Source: Candidatus Iainarchaeum sp. (GTDB lineage: Archaea; Iainarchaeota; Iainarchaeia; Iainarchaeales; GCA-2688035). Taken from it: 6,434 bases of DNA. How positions within the stretch are numbered: position 1 is the stretch's first letter; each line of letters begins with the position of its first letter. This document shows positions 1 through 4,729 of the stretch, in pieces. The DNA is taken from assembly GCA_017608725.1 (NCBI GenBank), contig JAFCFG010000059.1, positions 1-6,434 of the forward strand, written 5' to 3'. Under the pieces are notes generated by a model. It did not search any database. It worked only from the letters and a program-made list of their open reading frames with translations, and had not been told where the DNA came from. A program made the translations under genes and the position numbers.

Positions 1-215
1 TAGGGGGAAGACCTGGGCTTGTAGGCTGAACCCCTGAGAATTGTTGCACCTGCTTCCTTTACTGCTTTTGCTGCTGTAAGCAATTGCTCCTCTGATTCAA
101 TTGCGCATGGCCCGGCAATTATTGCAAGCGCACTGCCGCCTATCTCAATGCCATTGACTTTGACTATTGTGTTCTCTGGGTTTTCCTCCCTGCTTACCAG
201 CTTGAAATCAGGCAT
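1..215 (-). CDS. aroF: DAHP synthase, type I-beta (N-terminal 71 codons, cut by window edge)
   Basis: 3-Deoxy-7-phosphoheptulonate synthase condenses phosphoenolpyruvate with erythrose 4-phosphate, the first step of the classical shikimate pathway. Only the N-terminal 71 residues are visible, starting MPDFKLVSRE and reaching a truncated codon beginning TA at the left edge. Diagnostic motifs of the DAHPS/KDO8PS family are present: AIIAGPCAIES (residues 31-41) and LRGSAYKPRSSP (60-71), which match the family's IAGPCSxE and LRGGAxKPRTSPY signatures; the next residue is expected to be Tyr. The FKLVSRE segment (4-10) resembles the linker that follows the ferredoxin-like regulatory domain in Thermotoga-type enzymes, so this copy appears to start after that domain and to lack it. 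The start is supported by GGTGAT placed 3 nt before ATG, overlapping the pheA stop codon. It follows pheA with a 4 bp gap, so the two are almost certainly cotranscribed and translationally coupled. The catalytic C-terminal part cannot be checked here. Confidence 0.92.
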   Translation of the reverse strand, partial: MPDFKLVSREENPENTIVKVNGIEIGGSALAIIAGPCAIESEEQLLTAAKAVKEAGATILRGSAYKPRSSP

Positions 216-218
216 AAA

Positions 219-224
219 ATCACC
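219..224 (-). promoter_or_regulatory. Ribosome binding site of aroF overlapping the pheA stop
   Basis: The minus strand reads GGTGAT, three bases before the aroF ATG (213-215). It complements the conserved 3' end of archaeal 16S rRNA. The TGA inside it is the pheA stop codon (220-222), so termination on pheA and initiation on aroF share the same bases, which suggests translational coupling. The spacing is identical to that at aroB'. Confidence 0.7.
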
Positions 225-1290
225 AACTAACCGATATTTCCTCTGGATAGGACCCAAGAACCTTTACGAAAAGGCAGTGCTCTGCCATTTCGGAGAGGGC
301 TTTTTTCACAGCCTCGTCTTCCCTGAAGCCCTCAAAGTCAATGAAGAAAACAACTTCCCAGAGCTTCTTCCTAGCAGGCCTTGACTCAATCTTTGTCATG
401 TTAAGGCCGTGCTTCTGGAATGGCTGCAGGGCATTGAACAATGCACCAGGCTTGTGCTGTACGCTGAACAAAATGCTTGTTTTGTCTTTCCCTGTTTTGC
501 TGTTGTGTTCTTTTCCAATTACAATAAAGCGCGTGACATTGGAAGAATGGTCCTCAATGCTCTTTGCAGCAACATTCAAAGAATACTCTTCTGCCGCCAT
601 TTCGGAGGCAATGGCTGCACTTTCCCTGTCTTTTGAAGCAAGCTCTGCTGCCTTTGCAGTGCTGCTTGTTTCCACAAACTCAGCATTTGGCAAATTTTTG
701 CTTAGCCATTTTCTGCACTGGGCAAACGCCTGTGGGTGGGAGTAAACTGTTTTAATTTTGGAAAGAGGCCTATTTGAAAGTATGCAGTGTTTTACGTCAA
801 GCATTATTTCTGCAACAATGTTCAGGTTGCTGTCGAGGAACATGTCCAAGGTGTGGCTGACCGTGCCTTCAATGCTGTTTTCAATTGGAACAACGCCGTA
901 GTCAGCTTCACCTTTTTCAACTGAGTTGAAGACAGATGGAATGCTTTCGTGGGCGGCAAGCTCTACTGTTGGGCCAAATTTCTTTAAAGCAGCTGCGTGG
1001 GTAAAGGTTGTTTTTGGGCCAAGGTATGCAATTGCCATTGGCTTTTCAGCTGCCCTAGTCATTGCAATTATCTCGGAAAAAACGCTTTTCACTGATTTTG
1101 CCGGGATATTTCCCCTTTTCCTGAGAAGGCTGTTCAGCACATCGGCTTCCCTTGAGGGGATGAAGACTGGCTTGCCTTTTTCGGCCTTTGCCTTGGCAAT
1201 TTTCTTTGCTATCCGCAGCCTTTGCTGCAAGAGGGAAAGGATTTCTGAATCAATTTTGTCGATTTTTTTTCTTTTCTCCTCCAATGCCAT
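220..1290 (-). CDS. pheA: Chorismate mutase / prephenate dehydratase with ACT domain (P-protein)
   Basis: This 356-residue bifunctional enzyme converts chorismate to prephenate and then to phenylpyruvate for phenylalanine synthesis in the cytoplasm. Residues 1 to about 83 form an AroQ-type chorismate mutase; aligned by eye with the E. coli P-protein, R7, R24, K35, R47 and E48 match catalytic R11, R28, K39, R51 and E52. Residues about 86-260 are prephenate dehydratase, with GVVPIENSIEGTV (132-144) and the catalytic TRF motif in SSNVTRF (249-255, T253). Residues about 271-346 are an ACT domain that keeps the phenylalanine-binding motifs GALFNAL (282-288) and ESRP (302-305), so feedback inhibition by phenylalanine is expected. 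Length and domain order are normal for the fused protein, which is common in bacteria and found in some archaea. The ATG is preceded by an AAGGGGT element about 10 nt upstream with a T7 run between. It lies 76 bp after aroB' and 4 bp before aroF. Confidence 0.97.
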   Translation of the reverse strand: MALEEKRKKIDKIDSEILSLLQQRLRIAKKIAKAKAEKGKPVFIPSREADVLNSLLRKRGNIPAKSVKSVFSEIIAMTRAAEKPMAIAYLGPKTTFTHAAALKKFGPTVELAAHESIPSVFNSVEKGEADYGVVPIENSIEGTVSHTLDMFLDSNLNIVAEIMLDVKHCILSNRPLSKIKTVYSHPQAFAQCRKWLSKNLPNAEFVETSSTAKAAELASKDRESAAIASEMAAEEYSLNVAAKSIEDHSSNVTRFIVIGKEHNSKTGKDKTSILFSVQHKPGALFNALQPFQKHGLNMTKIESRPARKKLWEVVFFIDFEGFREDEAVKKALSEMAEHCLFVKVLGSYPEEISVSW

Positions 1291-1339
1291 AAAAAAACCA
1301 ACCCCTTAAACTTCCAATTTTTTATGCATTAGTAAAAAA

Positions 1340-1349
1340 TTTTTTAAAG
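1340..1349 (-). promoter_or_regulatory. Possible TATA box for pheA in the aroB'-pheA spacer
   Basis: The minus strand reads CTTTAAAAAA, a TATA-like box about 50-60 nt before the pheA ATG. Initiation some 25 nt downstream would give a leader of about 30 nt carrying the AAGGGGT ribosome binding site. A second AT-rich stretch, GCATAAAAAA at 1318-1327, is an alternative. The region is AT-rich overall, so either box could be chance, and read-through from aroB' is equally possible. Confidence 0.3.
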
Positions 1350-1366
1350 TATTCAAATTTCCGCAG

Positions 1367-2362
1367 TTATTTCTCAAGGATTTTCTCCCTTACCTTCATT
1401 CCAAAATGCCTGCCAGGATCCTCCACAAAGCCGAGGACTTCATCGCCCCTTTTGAGCTTTACAACTGAAACAGGCTTTCCATTTGGCTTAACCAAGCGAA
1501 TGGTTTCAGCGTTCTGTAGTATAAGTGAAACTGCGGAGCCATTGCAGATTCCCTCAACAAGCATCAATGGCCTTCGCTCTATTTTCAATCTGCCAATCAC
1601 TGCAATCTCGGTCTGGCCTTTTGCTCCAACAAGCATTATGTGGTCGCCTGATTTTAAGTCTGACAAATAGTTTGTTTTGCCGTCAGCATTTTTGACGTAA
1701 GCGTGGACCGCACCGGCATTTACCCTAAAGGGCCTTTGCTCAACGTAAGGGTTGTCAATGCTCTCGCTGTGAACCAAGAAAAAGCCAGAGCTGCTGTTTC
1801 CTATTAGCATTCCCTGGCCCAAACCCATGTTTGTGCAAGTGTCAATGCAGACCCTGTCACCGCTTCCAAGGGCCTTCAAGCCGGTTATTTCCACCTTTGC
1901 CAATTGCAGCTTTTCGCTTTGGCCCTTAACCAGCTTTCCTGTGTCAATTATCTCCTGCACGCTGACTGAATTCAAGAGCACGCCGCTTACGCCCTTCTCC
2001 AGGACTTCCAAGGCGGTTTTTGCTTCCCCTGCGTTGCCGACCTCTGCTATGATGCTGTCTGACTGTGCAACAAGGTTTTCCAGAGGAATGATGTTCCAAT
2101 CGCCGGTCTTAACTATGACTGTCTTTTTTGATGCGAGTTTTGCTGCCTTTAGTTCATCCTCTTTGCTGTTTATTTCCACCTCAACCACATCCTTTCCCAG
2201 TTTCAGGTCAGGGCTGTCCTCTGCTACTGTTGCAATAACGCCAAGCTCCTTTGCCTTTGGGGTTAAACCTTTGGGCAAAACCAAGGCGTCTGCCCCCTGC
2301 TCCAGGGCAGTAGTAGCAACCCCCTTGTTCCAGTCATTCAACCTAACCCAGAATTTCTTCAA
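1367..2362 (-). CDS. aroB': 3-Dehydroquinate synthase II (archaeal type, EC 1.4.1.24)
   Basis: The 331-residue protein matches the archaeal enzyme that oxidatively deaminates and cyclises 2-amino-3,7-dideoxy-D-threo-hept-6-ulosonate to 3-dehydroquinate with NAD+. It is unrelated to classical AroB. Family motifs run the length of the protein: GDWNIIPLENL (87-97), GDRVCIDTC (168-176), GNSSSGFFLVHSES (188-201), RPFRVNAGAVHAYV (210-223), ILQNAETIRLV (281-291) and GRHFG near the C-terminus (317-321). Length is typical. The start codon is TTG: the sequence MKKFWVR fits the family N-terminus, the only upstream ATG nearby (2377-2379) is out of frame and soon hits a stop, and GGTGAT sits 3 nt before the TTG. 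It lies downstream of ADH synthase, which makes its substrate, and upstream of pheA, which uses the end product of the pathway. The spacer before it is filled by tandem repeats that may carry its promoter. Confidence 0.97.
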   Translation of the reverse strand: MKKFWVRLNDWNKGVATTALEQGADALVLPKGLTPKAKELGVIATVAEDSPDLKLGKDVVEVEINSKEDELKAAKLASKKTVIVKTGDWNIIPLENLVAQSDSIIAEVGNAGEAKTALEVLEKGVSGVLLNSVSVQEIIDTGKLVKGQSEKLQLAKVEITGLKALGSGDRVCIDTCTNMGLGQGMLIGNSSSGFFLVHSESIDNPYVEQRPFRVNAGAVHAYVKNADGKTNYLSDLKSGDHIMLVGAKGQTEIAVIGRLKIERRPLMLVEGICNGSAVSLILQNAETIRLVKPNGKPVSVVKLKRGDEVLGFVEDPGRHFGMKVREKILEK

Positions 2363-2365
2363 ATT

Positions 2366-2371
2366 ATCACC
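2366..2371 (-). promoter_or_regulatory. Ribosome binding site that fixes the TTG start of aroB'
   Basis: GGTGAT on the minus strand ends three bases before the TTG at 2360-2362. The same hexamer with the same spacing precedes aroF, which supports the non-ATG start here. The only upstream ATG nearby (2377-2379) is in another frame. Confidence 0.7.
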
Positions 2372-2384
2372 TTTTCCATGAATT

Positions 2385-2508
2385 TTACCGATTTAGTTAT
2401 TTTAACTGTTTTGCTTTTTCTAAAATTTTGCCTTATTTCTCGCTCTTACCGATTTAGTTATTTTAACTGTTTTGCTTTTTCTAAAATTTTGCCTTATTTC
2501 TCGCTCTT
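2385..2508. repeat. Perfect 61 bp tandem duplication in the aroA'-aroB' spacer
   Basis: Positions 2385-2445 and 2446-2506 are identical over 61 bp, and the match continues for two more bases, so 124 bp are covered by 2.03 copies with no mismatch. Each unit contains, on the minus strand, an AT-rich TATA-like element GTTAAAATAAC and a short reading frame ending KAKQLK-stop. The absence of any difference between copies implies a recent duplication or an assembly artefact. It lies wholly outside coding sequence, immediately upstream of aroB'. Confidence 0.95.
2397..2405 (-). promoter_or_regulatory. Possible TATA box of aroB' (duplicated 61 bp upstream)
   Basis: The minus strand reads TTAAAATAA inside the near palindrome AGTTA-AAA-TAACT (2395-2407). 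Initiation about 25 nt downstream would fall near 2377, giving a short leader that carries the GGTGAT ribosome binding site. The 61 bp duplication places an identical element at 2458-2466. Support is positional and compositional only; aroB' might simply be read from the aroA' promoter. Confidence 0.3.
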
Positions 2509-2555
2509 TTGCTGCATCTAAAATTTTTGGTTTACTTCAGCTCTTTTGCTGCATC
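2482..2555 (-). repeat. Degenerate 37 bp direct repeat copying the 3' end of aroA'
   Basis: On the minus strand, 2555-2519 and 2518-2482 are adjacent 37 nt units. Their first 16 bases (GATGCAGCAAAAGAGC) are identical and both end in AAAATTTTA; the centres differ, giving about 28 of 37 matches without gaps. The first copy is the end of the ADH synthase gene (residues DAAKEL and the stop region) plus a few bases after it; the second is downstream and noncoding. The second copy partly overlaps the start of the 61 bp tandem repeat. Confidence 0.85.
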
Positions 2556-3323
2556 CTCTGCCCTGGCCTTGCCGTGCACTACCCTGCAGACTGCCTTTAC
2601 AAAAGCAGTTGGGTTCTTATGTTGGAAGCTGTTTCTGCCCATGCAGACTCCTGCTCCACCTGCCTCAATGCTGTCCTCAATTTTCTTAAGGCAATCCAAT
2701 TCATTGCCCTTGCTGCCGCCGGCAATTATTACTGGCACAGGGCAGCCTTTTACAACTTCCCTGAACGAATCCACGCTGCCAGTGTAGTTTGTTTTCACTA
2801 TGTCTGCTCCAAGTTCCGCCCCTACCCGGGCAGCAAGCTTTACTATTTCCACGTCTTTGTCATCCTTTATTTTTGGCCCTCTGGGATACATCATTGCAAG
2901 CAATGGAACATTCCACTCATTGCATTTCCTTGCTGTTTCACCCAAATCAGCAAGCATCTCTGGTTCACTGTCTGCTCCAATGTTTACATGCACTGAAACA
3001 GCGTCTGCTCCAAGGCTTAGGGCTTCTTCCACTGTGCAGACCTCTATTTTTCTGTTTGGGTCTGGCCCGGCTGAGGTTGAAGCACTCAGATGCACTATCA
3101 AACCAACGTCTTTGCCTGTTCCCCTGTGGCCAGCTAACACAATGCCCTTGTGCAGGACAATTGCGTTTGCCCCGCCCTCCACAACGCTGTTTATTGCGGC
3201 AGGCATGTCCTCAAGGCCTGCTATTGGCCCAACTGTTACACAGTGGTCCATTGGAATTATCACTGTCTTGCCAGTGTTTCTGTCCATGATCCTTTCCAAC
3301 CTTATTTTTTTTCCAATCCTCAC
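2532..3323 (-). CDS. aroA': 2-Amino-3,7-dideoxy-D-threo-hept-6-ulosonate (ADH) synthase
   Basis: This class I aldolase-like enzyme (EC 2.2.1.10) joins L-aspartate semialdehyde to 6-deoxy-5-ketofructose 1-phosphate, the first step of the archaeal route to 3-dehydroquinate. It closely resembles Methanocaldococcus MJ0400 from memory. Counting from the upstream ATG at 3329 (265 residues), the catalytic Asp is in PMDHCV (D28), Tyr in AMMYPRG (Y148) and the Schiff-base lysine in ADIVKTNYTG (K179), equivalent to D33, Y153 and K184 of MJ0400. Further family motifs are EGGANAIVLHKGIV (51-64), GHRGTGKDVGLIVHLS (67-82) and GRNSFQH (231-237). I place the start at GTG 3321-3323 (263 residues), because GGAGG at 3331-3335 is then 7 nt away; for the ATG at 3327-3329 it would be only 1 nt away. 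The gene heads the minus-strand aromatic cluster and its product feeds aroB' directly. Confidence 0.95.
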   Translation of the reverse strand: MRIGKKIRLERIMDRNTGKTVIIPMDHCVTVGPIAGLEDMPAAINSVVEGGANAIVLHKGIVLAGHRGTGKDVGLIVHLSASTSAGPDPNRKIEVCTVEEALSLGADAVSVHVNIGADSEPEMLADLGETARKCNEWNVPLLAMMYPRGPKIKDDKDVEIVKLAARVGAELGADIVKTNYTGSVDSFREVVKGCPVPVIIAGGSKGNELDCLKKIEDSIEAGGAGVCMGRNSFQHKNPTAFVKAVCRVVHGKARAEDAAKELK

Positions 3324-3330
3324 TTCCATA

Positions 3331-3336
3331 CCTCCT
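3331..3336 (-). promoter_or_regulatory. Strong ribosome binding site that selects the GTG start of aroA'
   Basis: The minus strand reads AGGAGG, then T, then ATGGAAGTG. The GGAGG core is 1 nt from the ATG but 7 nt from the GTG two codons later. GGTGAT at aroB' and aroF sits in the register equivalent to GGAGG plus 7 nt, so all three starts agree only if GTG is used here. Confidence 0.65.
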
Positions 3337-3425
3337 GGAATTTTTTTCTACAACCCTTAATTTTTATTTTCTTTTCTTTTTTCAAAATTTTTCCCAATTT
3401 TTTTGGTTTTTTTCTCCAAAAATTT

Positions 3426-3433
3426 TTTTATAT
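3426..3433 (-). promoter_or_regulatory. Possible TATA box of aroA'
   Basis: The minus strand reads ATATAAAA within GAATATAAAAAAA, the best TATA-like sequence upstream of aroA'. Initiation about 25 nt downstream would leave a leader of some 80 nt, long for an archaeon. A nearer AT-rich box, AAATAAAAA at 3363-3371, would give a leader near 20 nt that still contains the GGAGG site, so the choice between the two is open. Confidence 0.35.
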
Positions 3434-3459
3434 TCTGGTATCTCGCCTCTCTTTGTTCC

Positions 3460-3501
3460 AGCCCCTCCGGCCAAAAAATGCCTTTAATTCGGCCTGGGGC
3501 T
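3460..3501. repeat. GC-rich interrupted inverted repeat (hairpin)
   Basis: AGCCCC (3460-3465) pairs with GGGGCT (3496-3501), and GGCC (3469-3472) pairs with GGCC (3491-3494), with a small TCC/T internal bulge and an 18-base AT-rich loop. It stands out as a GC-rich island in AT-rich surroundings, upstream of the candidate aroA' TATA box. No T-run follows on either strand, so it does not look like an intrinsic terminator. It could be an operator or a small structured RNA element, or chance. Confidence 0.5.
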
Positions 3502-3613
3502 CATCCAAAATAGAAAAAAAACCAAAAGCTGCTGAAAGCTCGCAAAACCCTGCCGAAAAAAGAATCGCTGTAAGCAAATGCAAGCTTCATTGTAGTAATT
3601 AGGGGCTGAAGAA

Positions 3614-3640
3614 CTTTAAAAACTTTGCTCTTTTTAAAAA
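3614..3640 (+). promoter_or_regulatory. Possible TATA boxes of purM
   Basis: Two TATA-like boxes lie in tandem on the plus strand: CTTTAAAAAC at 3614-3623 and TTTTTAAAAA at 3631-3640. They would place initiation roughly at 3645 and 3660, giving leaders of about 45-60 nt before the purM ATG. A third AT-rich segment at 3687-3696 is too close to the ATG to serve. Which box is used cannot be told from sequence. Confidence 0.35.
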
Positions 3641-3703
3641 ATTGCAGAAAACCAGCGAATCAAATGTCATTTAAACATTGCTCTGCTAATTTTATAGGTT
3701 GGC

Positions 3704-4729
3704 ATGACCACTTACAGGGAAGCAGGAGTTGACATTGAGGCAGGAAGCAGGGCAGTGCAGCTGATTAAAAAGCATGTGAAAAGCACTTTTTCAAAGGATG
3801 TTTTGCTTGGAGTTGGGGCCTTTGGCGGGGCAATTAATGCAAAAAAGCTGCTCAAATTCAAGGAGCCTGTTCTAATAAGCAGCATTGACGGCGTGGGGAC
3901 AAAAACTAAGATAGCTGCAAGGCTTGGCAGGTGGGACAGTCTGGGCAAGGACATTGTAGGGCATGGCTGCAATGACATTCTTGCATGCGGCGCAGAACCC
4001 TGGTTTTTTCTGGATTACTTGGCGAGCAGCAAGCTTGAGCCAAAGAAGGTGGAGCAAATTGTAAGGGGAATGGCAGAGGCGTGCAGGGAAAACGGCATTT
4101 TCCTAATTGCGGGGGAAATAGCTGAAATGCCCGCTGTTTACCTTGAGGGAGAAACTGATATTGTTGGGTGCATTGTTGGGCTGGTGGAAAGGAAAAGTAT
4201 AATTGACGGAAGCAAGATAAAAAAGGGAAATATGCTGATTGCACTGCAGAGCAGTGGCCTGCATACAAACGGATACAGCTTGGCCAGAAGGGTATTGCTG
4301 CAGGAAGCAAAGATGGATTTGAATGAAAGGCCTGAGGGGCTTGAATGCACTCTTGGGGAAGAGCTGCTGAAGCCGCACAAGAGCTATGTGAAGGCGGTTC
4401 TGCCGCTTGCAAGGAAAGGCCTGTTGAATGGGATAGGGCACATTACAGGCGGTGGCCTGATTGACAACATTGGAAGGCTTCTGCCAGAAGGGTTGGGAGC
4501 GGAAATAATCAGAGGAAAGCTCAGGCCGCAGCCTATTTTCAATCTGATTAAGGAGAAGGGAATGGTTCCAGAAAGCGATATGCAGAGGACATTCAACCTG
4601 GGTGCAGGAATGGTACTGATTGTTGAGGGAAAGGATGAGAAGAAGGTTTTGAAGGAAATGCAAAGAGCAAAAGAAGAAGCATATGTTATTGGAAAGATAG
4701 TTAAGGGAAAGGGCGTGCAGATTATTTAA
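3704..4729 (+). CDS. purM: Phosphoribosylformylglycinamidine cyclo-ligase (AIR synthetase)
   Basis: PurM closes the imidazole ring of FGAM using ATP to give aminoimidazole ribotide, step five of purine synthesis. The 341-residue product has the family's usual length and motif order: YREAGVDIEAG at the N-terminus (4-14), SSIDGVGTKTKIA (59-71), CNDILACGAEPWFFLDYLA (89-107), SSGLHTNGYSLARR (183-196), LLKPHKSY (221-228), GHITGGGL (245-252) and MQRTFNLGAGMVLIV (293-307). Two signature segments deviate: the glycine-rich segment reads GVGAFGG (36-42) where GIGGFGG is usual, and AGEIAEMPAVY (136-146) replaces the usual GGETAEMPGxY, so the conserved Gly, Thr and second Gly are all changed. The rest of the fold looks intact, so I expect a working enzyme or a divergent clade. 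The start follows an AGGTTGG ribosome binding site and matches the family N-terminus. The gene is alone on the plus strand; its 3' end overlaps the 3' end of leuB by 8 bp. Confidence 0.95.
   Translation: MTTYREAGVDIEAGSRAVQLIKKHVKSTFSKDVLLGVGAFGGAINAKKLLKFKEPVLISSIDGVGTKTKIAARLGRWDSLGKDIVGHGCNDILACGAEPWFFLDYLASSKLEPKKVEQIVRGMAEACRENGIFLIAGEIAEMPAVYLEGETDIVGCIVGLVERKSIIDGSKIKKGNMLIALQSSGLHTNGYSLARRVLLQEAKMDLNERPEGLECTLGEELLKPHKSYVKAVLPLARKGLLNGIGHITGGGLIDNIGRLLPEGLGAEIIRGKLRPQPIFNLIKEKGMVPESDMQRTFNLGAGMVLIVEGKDEKKVLKEMQRAKEEAYVIGKIVKGKGVQII
4722..4729. other. Tail-to-tail overlap of purM and leuB
   Basis: The leuB stop (TAA on the minus strand, 4722-4724) precedes the purM stop (TAA, 4727-4729) on the plus strand, so the convergent genes share 8 bp. 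No spacer or T-rich terminator separates them, and the transcripts must overlap at their 3' ends. Confidence 0.95.

Larger units (their letters stand above)
3324..3703. other. Divergent intergenic region between aroA' and purM, no gene seen
   Basis: This 380 bp gap separates the diverging aroA' and purM genes and must hold promoters for both. The part next to aroA' (about 3340-3430) is very T-rich on the plus strand, so the aroA' leader would be purine-rich. The centre (3460-3501) holds a GC-rich hairpin. The part next to purM holds several TTTAAAAA-type boxes. I found no reading frame with family-like sequence, no tRNA cloverleaf and no recognisable riboswitch. Confidence 0.7.

Noticed and set aside
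1827..2381. Plus-strand frame of about 184 codons opposite aroB'
   Set aside because: Ser/Thr/Phe-rich antisense shadow of 3-dehydroquinate synthase II; no recognisable domain.
2385..2555. CRISPR-like repeat array between aroA' and aroB'
   Set aside because: The repeats are directly adjacent with no unique spacers and only about two perfect copies; they are a tandem duplication.
2800..3360. Plus-strand open frames of up to about 186 codons opposite aroA'
   Set aside because: They are antisense to ADH synthase, have low-complexity Ser/Pro/Leu-rich translations and no ribosome binding site; the minus-strand gene has complete catalytic motifs.
3150..3602. Plus-strand frame of about 150 codons extending into the divergent intergenic region
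   Set aside because: Half is antisense to aroA' and the rest is translated T-rich intergenic sequence (Phe runs); no start signal and no similarity that I can see.
3324..3703. tRNA, C/D box RNA or riboswitch in the large intergenic region
   Set aside because: I found no cloverleaf, no paired C and D boxes and no known aptamer pattern by eye; only the isolated hairpin at 3460-3501 remains.
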